10,686 nucleotides of DNA from JAQUSX01 sp035446985 (GTDB lineage: Bacteria > Bacillota > Clostridia > Christensenellales > CAG-314), in assembly GCA_035446985.1 (NCBI GenBank), contig DAOTGG010000036.1, positions 1 to 10,686 of the forward strand. Reading direction: 5' to 3'. Within the stretch, counting starts at the first letter, position 1, and every line of letters starts with the position of its first letter. The translations under genes and the position numbers were made by a program. Below are positions 1 through 5,100 of the stretch, piece by piece. The notes beneath the pieces were generated by a model. The model was given only the letters and a program-made list of their open reading frames with translations. It searched no databases and was not told the DNA's origin.

Positions 1-19
1 CCCTGCTAAGAATAAATTT

Positions 20-49
20 ATTATAAAGGGTATATCAGATAAGTGTCAA
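20..49 (-). promoter_or_regulatory. Sigma-A-type promoter for a gene left of the window
   Basis: On the minus strand there is a perfect -35 TTGACA (44-49), an 18-nt spacer and a perfect -10 TATAAT (20-25), which puts the start of transcription near position 13, reading out of the window. It lies downstream of the last gene of the defence-like cluster, so the next gene to the left probably has its own transcript. No convincing hairpin terminator is visible between this promoter and the stop at 126. Confidence 0.6.
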
Positions 50-125
50 TTTTTTGAAAGAAACTTGGACTATTTTTATTGAAGTAGCTTAAACATATAT
101 TCGATATTCTTTACCCCAATATATA

Positions 126-746
126 TTAATAGATTTTTTTAGCGTAATGGCAGTCGCATACTTTACCGCCGCCCGCAATAGTAGTTTGTCTTGTAAAAAC
201 GGTATTCGTATATTCCGCCATATCGTAGTCAAAAGCGCACAGCGCGGGGGTTAATTCCGAAATGCCTAAATCTTTAAATAGATTGCATATACCGCATTTG
301 TCAAAAACAGCGTCAAAATTATCTATGTCTTTTCCTTTATAAAAAGTAAACCGCCAAGTATAGGGGTTCGTGGCATTTTGGCTTTTTTCGCCTTGTTTTT
401 TTAACTTGTTTTGATACTTTGCCGCATACATATTATTCGCTTTTATCGTACCTATGGCTATTTTATTTTCCCGCATAGACTTTTGGTAATATTCGCGCAT
501 TACCTCTACGCTCGGCTTATTTTTCAGCGTCAAATAAATAGCGGCAAGTACGCTCGCGTTTACTATTGTATTAAACAAAATATCGTTTTTGCCGTAGGTA
601 GGGATTTTATCAATAATTTTTATGTACTCAATTTTAGCTTTTTTCATAAAACTATTTTTGTCTTCGACGTTTAGCATAGTCAAATTGTTAGCGAAACTTC
701 CCTTAAATATCTGCCACAAAATTTTAGTTTTTAGTTTGTTTTTCAT
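126..746 (-). CDS. ATC hydrolase family protein (L-2-amino-thiazoline-4-carboxylic acid hydrolase-like)
   Basis: A 206-residue soluble protein. The C-terminal half looks like the ATC_hyd family (Pfam PF14196, from memory): a W-x-F segment near residue 131, CGIC at 151-154, E-L-T-P-A-L-C ending at C170, an F-D-Y-D-M-A segment at 172-177, and a GGGKVCDCH end at 192-200. The cysteines (151, 154, 170, 197, 199) and H200 could bind metal or form the active site. The named Pseudomonas enzyme hydrolyses a thiazoline in cysteine synthesis, but most Firmicutes members have no tested role, so the substrate here is unknown. The ATG is preceded by an AAGGGA-type ribosome binding site. The gene starts 20 bp after the DUF262-HNH stop and is probably cotranscribed with it. 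Its base composition is closer to the housekeeping genes (24 of 60 G+C at 181-240) than to the nuclease gene upstream, so it may be an older resident of the locus. Confidence 0.75.
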   Translation of the reverse strand: MKNKLKTKILWQIFKGSFANNLTMLNVEDKNSFMKKAKIEYIKIIDKIPTYGKNDILFNTIVNASVLAAIYLTLKNKPSVEVMREYYQKSMRENKIAIGTIKANNMYAAKYQNKLKKQGEKSQNATNPYTWRFTFYKGKDIDNFDAVFDKCGICNLFKDLGISELTPALCAFDYDMAEYTNTVFTRQTTIAGGGKVCDCHYAKKIY

Positions 747-762
747 TCGTTGTCCCTTCTTT

Positions 763-781
763 CTATCTATTTATTACCTTT
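763..781. repeat. Short direct repeat, copy 1, at the 3' edge of the methyltransferase-nuclease cassette
   Basis: Two abutting 10-mers, CTATCTATTT (763-772) and TATTACCTTT (772-781), recur in the same order at 3026-3055, where 10 bp separate them. This copy contains the last codons and stop of the DUF262-HNH gene and sits just before the ribosome binding site of the ATC-hydrolase gene. In such AT-rich DNA chance similarity is possible. Confidence 0.35.
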
Positions 782-1918
782 TGCTTGATTATGAGTTTTA
801 CATAGCATTTGACAATTACTTATATTCGTAGCTCCGCCTTTACTCCAAGCTTCTACATGGTCTGCGTCCATTTCATTAATTTTATAAATTTTCTCATTGT
901 TACCCAATGCGCATAAAGGACAATTTGAGATATGTTGTTCTTCCGCTAGTTTTGTTTGCTCTATGTATTTCGCATTTTTAGTCACATCGTCAAAAACACG
1001 AATTTCTAACAATTTTGTATCAGTACACCCGCCTAATATATACTCGCAAATTCCCCTTTTGTTTTTTACATAAAAATCAGAATAAAGCTTTTGAAGTTCT
1101 GTCGAGATTGCTTTTGGATCATATGAATTTTTGTGATATGTCTCATACAATCTACCCCATTCAAGTCCGCACATTTCTTTCTCTACATCAATAAAGGTCT
1201 TCGAAGCCCATTCAATAACGCTATTAAAATACAATTTTAATTCGTTGATATTATTGTCATATCTATGGGCAGTCATATAATTATCAATATTTCCTTTGCT
1301 AACCCAATCTAATGCTGTTTCTAAAAATTCTTGTCTTAATACGCTGCCTTTAATATAAGCGCTCCATTTTTGTATATTTGAATTTTGGCTGTTGCTAAAT
1401 TCTTCCTTAGCTTTTGTAACAAACGGTCCTGAGTAAATGGCATTCATCAATTCTTGCGAATTTAGAGGTATACCTGCAATATTGATAGTCTTAAACCATT
1501 CCTTAATTTCGCTTTCAGTGCCTACGCATTCATAGATAGTAAGCTTAGTTTCGTTTATTTTTTGTTTCAAGTCGTCCGCCAAACCGCTAAAATAATGTTC
1601 CATTCCATTTACTTTTATCGCAAATTTATCGGTCAAAAATCTCCCTATGCTTGTAATACGTTGCTGACCGTCCAAAATTTCATACTTATCTTCAGCTACT
1701 TTGACAAAATAAATAAGTCCTATTGGATATCTTTTTAATATCGATTCAATTACCGCAACATCTTTTTTGCCATCAGCATATATGTAATTGCGTTGATATT
1801 CTGGCTGTATAGTTAGTTTGCCAGAAAGCCCAAAAAGCCCTTTGCCTTCGTATTCATTATAAATAAAACCTTTGCAAATTTCTTCTATTGTGATTTTTGT
1901 GTTTAGTGTTGTTTTCAT
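767..1918 (-). CDS. DUF262 domain protein with C-terminal HNH endonuclease, putative restriction nuclease
   Basis: A 383-residue protein with two recognisable parts. The N-terminal DUF262 (ParB/sulfiredoxin-like fold) shows IQPEYQRNY at about 37-45 and the signature DGQQR at 83-87, the NTP-handling motif of the family. The C-terminal end is an HNH nuclease on a zinc ribbon: CPLC (C333, C336), the D353-H354 pair, a K-G-G turn at 360-362, N368, and C373-x2-H376 followed by N-Q-A-K-G. DUF262 occurs in modification-dependent or modification-stimulated nucleases such as GmrSD and SspE, where the partner nuclease domain is DUF1524; here a classical HNH takes that place. The gene follows the M.EcoRI-like methyltransferase by 16 bp and has an AAAGGG ribosome binding site, so the two are almost certainly one operon. 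The likely job is cleaving invading DNA in relation to methylation. Whether methylation blocks or triggers it cannot be read from sequence. The gene is AT-rich (16 of 60 G+C at 1201-1260). Confidence 0.85.
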   Translation of the reverse strand: MKTTLNTKITIEEICKGFIYNEYEGKGLFGLSGKLTIQPEYQRNYIYADGKKDVAVIESILKRYPIGLIYFVKVAEDKYEILDGQQRITSIGRFLTDKFAIKVNGMEHYFSGLADDLKQKINETKLTIYECVGTESEIKEWFKTINIAGIPLNSQELMNAIYSGPFVTKAKEEFSNSQNSNIQKWSAYIKGSVLRQEFLETALDWVSKGNIDNYMTAHRYDNNINELKLYFNSVIEWASKTFIDVEKEMCGLEWGRLYETYHKNSYDPKAISTELQKLYSDFYVKNKRGICEYILGGCTDTKLLEIRVFDDVTKNAKYIEQTKLAEEQHISNCPLCALGNNEKIYKINEMDADHVEAWSKGGATNISNCQMLCKTHNQAKGNK

Positions 1919-1934
1919 ATTTTACCCTTTATCC

Positions 1935-3005
1935 CTAAATAAATTTGATAAATATCCGCTTATAAATACGTTTGCTGTTTATGATCGGTTGTGCTATTTT
2001 GCTTTTTTCATCCCAAAGCCCATTTGAAAAACCTTTTCCTTCGCTTTCAGTAGCACCTATGATCTCAAATTGCTCGGGATTATATTTTTCCAAAAATGAG
2101 ATCGGGACTCCTAATACTCCATCATAATCACTAGGAATTGCGTCAGTATAAGGCACTTCTAACGCATCATAGTTATCGTATCTACGGTATCCTTTTTCGC
2201 GTATTTCTTTGTGTTTGCTAAATTTAGTATTATCCGCCATCGTCATAAGATTCAATGGCTGATGGCGCCTGCCATGCTCAATATTTGTAAACCAAGTTGA
2301 AGAGACATTTTTCATATTCAAGCCATTTAAAACTAAATCTACATCAAACGGATTTTTTGTTTCGAACCACAACCCCCCACTCCATTCGGTTTTGCCTGAC
2401 CACATTTTGTTATCTTTTATTAAAGGAAAAACTTCTTTGTATGTTACACAATTTTTATTACCAATAATCAAAAACTTTTTATTATTGTCCACTAACCAAG
2501 CAACAAACTCTCTAAATAATGAAAATGGTGGGTTTGTTATAATTATGTCTACCTCATTAAGTAAATTTTTGATTTCATAACTTCTAAAATCTCCATCACC
2601 CTCTAAATAATCCCACTCCAAATCTTCGATATATATTTTGCTTGATTTATTGTTATCTTTTGTCAAGGTGAAAATTTTACCATGAGATTTTGTCTTTTTA
2701 TTATCAAACTTTGGTGACTCCATTTCAAACATCGTCATTTGATATGGGGCGTTGCTATTTTTGCTTTCTGCCGCATAACTCGTGCTAATTAGTTTTTTCA
2801 GCCCAAATTTTTCAAAATTTTGAGCAAAAAATTTTGTAAAATTGCTCCATTCAGGGTCATCACATGGCAATAGAATAGTTTTATCTTTAAACACATTCGG
2901 ATTATATTCTATATACGCATTCACTTCCTTTTGTATGTCTTCATATTGAGTATAAAATTCATCGAATTTTGCTTTTTTCGCTACTGCTAATTTTGTATTA
3001 GCCAT
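1935..3005 (-). CDS. Adenine-specific DNA methyltransferase, M.EcoRI family
   Basis: A 356-residue protein resembling the EcoRI adenine methylase family (Pfam PF13651, from memory), whose founder has 326 residues and methylates adenine N6 in GAATTC. Visible landmarks are the N-terminal DEFYTQYEDIQKE (15-27), PCDDPEWSNFTKFF (47-60), a GDGDFRS stretch (136-142) that could serve as the SAM-binding motif, and the catalytic NPPF (158-161), the amino-methyltransferase motif IV. A closing K-R-I-F-I-K segment is typical of the family ends. The ATG has AAAGGAG (3011-3017) five bases upstream. It is the first gene of the cassette, so the methyltransferase would be made ahead of the nuclease, as expected for host protection. 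No EcoRI-type endonuclease lies in the window; the DUF262-HNH protein takes that position. The target sequence cannot be deduced here. Confidence 0.9.
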   Translation of the reverse strand: MANTKLAVAKKAKFDEFYTQYEDIQKEVNAYIEYNPNVFKDKTILLPCDDPEWSNFTKFFAQNFEKFGLKKLISTSYAAESKNSNAPYQMTMFEMESPKFDNKKTKSHGKIFTLTKDNNKSSKIYIEDLEWDYLEGDGDFRSYEIKNLLNEVDIIITNPPFSLFREFVAWLVDNNKKFLIIGNKNCVTYKEVFPLIKDNKMWSGKTEWSGGLWFETKNPFDVDLVLNGLNMKNVSSTWFTNIEHGRRHQPLNLMTMADNTKFSKHKEIREKGYRRYDNYDALEVPYTDAIPSDYDGVLGVPISFLEKYNPEQFEIIGATESEGKGFSNGLWDEKSKIAQPIINSKRIYKRIFIKFI

Positions 3006-3025
3006 TTTTTCTCCTTTATCTTTTG

Positions 3026-3055
3026 CTATCTATTTCTCTATCAAATATTACCTTT
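3026..3055. repeat. Short direct repeat, copy 2, at the 5' edge of the methyltransferase-nuclease cassette
   Basis: CTATCTATTT (3026-3035) and TATTACCTTT (3046-3055) are the same two 10-mers, in the same order, as at 763-781. Here they are separated by 10 bp. This copy lies in the leader of the methyltransferase gene, so the two copies bracket exactly the methyltransferase plus DUF262-HNH pair. Confidence 0.35.
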
Positions 3056-3072
3056 CTCGTGTACATCTCAAA
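3045..3072 (-). promoter_or_regulatory. Possible promoter for the methyltransferase-nuclease-ATC hydrolase operon
   Basis: On the minus strand TTTGAG (3067-3072) and TAATAT (3045-3050) are 16 bp apart, about 40 bp before the methyltransferase start. The -35 is poor. The 117-bp gap after the HEPN-like gene and the lack of a clear terminator there leave both a separate promoter and read-through from rlmD possible. Confidence 0.3.
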
Positions 3073-3122
3073 CAAGATAAAAAATACCTTAATCCTTAAA
3101 CTTACGGCTATATTCCAATTAA

Positions 3123-3554
3123 TTAATATCCACGAAAATCATGTAATAATATACATAACTTCTCATTTTTTTTAATAAAATCTAGCAAATATTTTTCTGT
3201 TATCTCAAATTGTTTATTACCATCTTTTATAAGAGTTTTAGTCGCAAGCATTTGCTCACCACTACTTGAAGTTATTCTAAATGAGTGTATAATTCTATTT
3301 CTCATATCTACAATTTCTGAGAATAAATTTTCAATTTTATTATTTCCGCTTTTAGAAGTAATAGTTTTTGAAATAGCTCCTTTAAGTAAACCCGATTCCT
3401 TGTCTATTAATTCATACCAATCGGCAGAACAATTAGTATTTATTATATTTTCGATTATAAATCCATTATTTGAGTTAAAAACACATAAAGCACTACCTAA
3501 TAATTCTCTGTATTCTCTTGTTGGTAAGGACTGCCTAGTAAAATTTTCGTACAT
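3123..3554 (-). CDS. Small HEPN-like protein of unknown function
   Basis: A 143-residue soluble, helix-rich protein. Its most telling feature is M-R-N-R-I-I-H-S-F at 84-92. R85-N86-x3-H90 fits the R-x4-6-H motif with a polar residue after Arg, which is the catalytic signature of HEPN ribonucleases. The rest (RQSLPTREYRELLGSA near the start, DFIKKNEKL near the end) resembles a family common in Firmicutes that I recall being labelled 'selenium binding protein' in databases; nothing here supports selenium binding. The ATG lies 4 bp after the rlmD stop, and its GGAGG (3562-3566, spacer 7) lies inside the last codons of rlmD, so translation is probably coupled. The gene is very AT-rich (14 of 60 G+C at 3301-3360), unlike rlmD. 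It may be an RNase effector or toxin, or a non-defence HEPN protein. The gene call is strong; the HEPN assignment rests on one motif. Confidence 0.8.
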   Translation of the reverse strand: MYENFTRQSLPTREYRELLGSALCVFNSNNGFIIENIINTNCSADWYELIDKESGLLKGAISKTITSKSGNNKIENLFSEIVDMRNRIIHSFRITSSSGEQMLATKTLIKDGNKQFEITEKYLLDFIKKNEKLCILLHDFRGY

Positions 3555-3558
3555 TTAC

Positions 3559-3566
3559 TCACCTCC
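3559..3566 (-). promoter_or_regulatory. Ribosome binding site of the HEPN-like gene overlapping the rlmD stop codon
   Basis: On the minus strand GGAGGTGA spans 3566-3559. Its last three bases are the TGA stop of rlmD and the GGAGG core covers the preceding codons. The HEPN-like ATG begins at 3554. A ribosome ending rlmD would therefore sit on the next gene's start signal. Confidence 0.8.
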
Positions 3567-4920
3567 ATATTTTATCTTTTTGCATCAAATACATTAATGT
3601 TTCCACATGTTTTGTTTGGGGGAACATATCGTAGGGTTGCAGGTAGGTTATATTGTAGCCGCCGCCTACAAGCATTTTTAGGTCACGGGCAAGCGTCGCG
3701 CTGTCGCAGCTGATATAAACAATATTTTTCGGTTTTGCTTTTATTATCGTATTGACTACGCTTTCTCCCAGACCTTTGCGCGGCGGATCTACGATAATGG
3801 CGATATTTTTGCCATAATTATTTTCCGTTATTTTCGCAAGCTCGTTTTCCACGTCGCCGCAAATATTGATAAGATTAACTAGTCCGTTGTTTTTTTTCAT
3901 ATCGTCGGCGTCGCTCACCGCGCTTGGCTCTATCTCAATCCCGTAAGTCATATATTTTTCGCTGTGCATTGCGCCCGACAAAATTCCAGCGCCCGAATAA
4001 GCGTCTATCAAAATATCGACGCCGTCAAGTTCGAGTAGCTCTTTTACTTTCGAATAAATTTTGTTTTTTACGCTTTCGTTAACCTGGTAAAAACTTTGCG
4101 GTCTCAGAGTAAATTTGACACCGTACTGCTCGCCCTTAATCTCCGTCAAGCCGCCCACGTGAATCGTCTTTTCTCCCAAAATAACATTGGTGTTTTTTTT
4201 GTTTATATTTACGAATAGTCCGACTTTGCCGAATTTCTTTTTTAAAATTTCCAGTAAAATTTCGGCATTAGGGAAAGCCTCGCCGTTTATTACCAAAATA
4301 ACAAGCAGCTGTCCGTCAACCTGTCTGCCGACCACGTGCCGTAAAAGTCCGTTGCGGATTTTTTCGTCGTAAGCGGTTATGTCGTTTTTTTGCATAAAAT
4401 CCGTGATGATAAATACCAGCTCTTTCGCCCACGCTTGCTGTAAAAGGCAATCGTCAACTGGCGCGATTTCGTGCGTATCGTTTTTGTATAATCCGCTTAT
4501 GATATCGCAGCCTTTCATTCCGAAAGGCATATTGAGCTTGTTGCGGTACCGCCATATTTCGCCGCTAGGCTCAACCGACGGCACGTTATAATTGATACCG
4601 CCGATTTTCGCCAGATTATTTTTCACCAGCGTTTGTTTGAAAACAAGCTGTTCGTTATACGAAAGATGTTGCAGCTGACAGCCGCCGCATTTGCCGTAAA
4701 CGGGACAAAGCGGCTTCGTTCTGCCACAGCCTTCTTTGATAAGTTTTATAGGTTTTGCGAAAACAATATTTTTCTTAACGTGTTCGACTTTTGCTTTTAC
4801 TATATCGCCCACCGCCACACCATGAACAAAAAACACGCAACCGTCGCGTTCGGCTATACCTTCGCCGTTTGAGCCGTACGCCGTTATTTCAATTTCCGCT
4901 ATATCGTTTACATTAAACAT
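3559..4920 (-). CDS. rlmD: 23S rRNA (uracil-5-)-methyltransferase, RlmD/RlmCD family
   Basis: A 453-residue SAM-dependent enzyme that makes 5-methyluridine in 23S rRNA (U1939 for E. coli RlmD; Gram-positive RlmCD also acts on U747). An N-terminal TRAM RNA-binding domain covers about 1-60. Cysteines 72, 78, 81 and 158 have the C-x5-C-x2-C plus distal C spacing of the 4Fe-4S cluster. The SAM-binding DAYSGAGILSG is followed by DPPRKGL. SCDSATLARDL carries the catalytic nucleophile C405 and HVETL the general base E440. Length is normal. The ATG at 4918-4920 has no Shine-Dalgarno sequence, yet the TRAM domain begins at once, so an alternative start is unlikely; the mRNA appears leaderless. The gene has its own promoter and stands alone after a terminator, so the downstream HEPN-like gene is expressed with it. 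Whether it is RlmD or RlmCD in specificity is not decidable here. Confidence 0.93.
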   Translation of the reverse strand: MFNVNDIAEIEITAYGSNGEGIAERDGCVFFVHGVAVGDIVKAKVEHVKKNIVFAKPIKLIKEGCGRTKPLCPVYGKCGGCQLQHLSYNEQLVFKQTLVKNNLAKIGGINYNVPSVEPSGEIWRYRNKLNMPFGMKGCDIISGLYKNDTHEIAPVDDCLLQQAWAKELVFIITDFMQKNDITAYDEKIRNGLLRHVVGRQVDGQLLVILVINGEAFPNAEILLEILKKKFGKVGLFVNINKKNTNVILGEKTIHVGGLTEIKGEQYGVKFTLRPQSFYQVNESVKNKIYSKVKELLELDGVDILIDAYSGAGILSGAMHSEKYMTYGIEIEPSAVSDADDMKKNNGLVNLINICGDVENELAKITENNYGKNIAIIVDPPRKGLGESVVNTIIKAKPKNIVYISCDSATLARDLKMLVGGGYNITYLQPYDMFPQTKHVETLMYLMQKDKIWR

Positions 4921-4926
4921 ATAAAA

Positions 4927-4955
4927 ATGATACCATTATTTGCTAAGAAATTCAA
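4927..4955 (-). promoter_or_regulatory. rlmD promoter predicting a leaderless transcript
   Basis: Minus strand: TTGAAT (-35, 4950-4955), a 17-bp spacer and TATCAT (-10, 4927-4932). Six bases then separate the -10 from the ATG at 4920, so the expected +1 is the A of the start codon. No ribosome binding site is present upstream of the ATG, which agrees with this. Confidence 0.5.
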
Positions 4956-5026
4956 TATAAAAATTGTTTTGCTCATTCAATTATTTATGATTTTTTCATT
5001 GTCTATTAAATTTATTTTACGGCATT

Positions 5027-5056
5027 AAAAAAGCGGTCGAATTAACCGCTTTTTTT
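5027..5056 (-). terminator. Intrinsic terminator after the ABC exporter operon
   Basis: A GCGGT/ACCGC stem (5033-5037 with 5045-5049) is extended by A:T pairs (5027-5032 with 5050-5055) around a 7-base loop. On the minus strand it is followed by a run of six U, 45 bp after the exporter stop codon. A-runs and T-runs on both sides make it potentially bidirectional. It separates the exporter operon from rlmD. Confidence 0.85.
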
Positions 5057-5100
5057 GTTATAAGTTTTTAGTTGATATAGAAAAGGTAAGTGTAAATTTT

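Noticed and set aside
1..125. A terminator for the ATC-hydrolase transcript or a CRISPR-like repeat at the left edge
   Set aside because: I find only a 4-bp stem around TCAATTTTTTGA and no repeated units; the region is explained by a leftward promoter and AT-rich spacer.
3006..3122. A terminator or small RNA between the HEPN-like gene and the methyltransferase
   Set aside because: The AAGGATTAAGG stretch is a direct, not inverted, repeat, and no stable hairpin with a U tract is visible.
4187..4872. Plus-strand open frames opposite rlmD (4187-4372, 4379-4591, 4633-4872)
   Set aside because: The minus-strand frame carries the full set of RlmD motifs; the opposite frames look like shadows.
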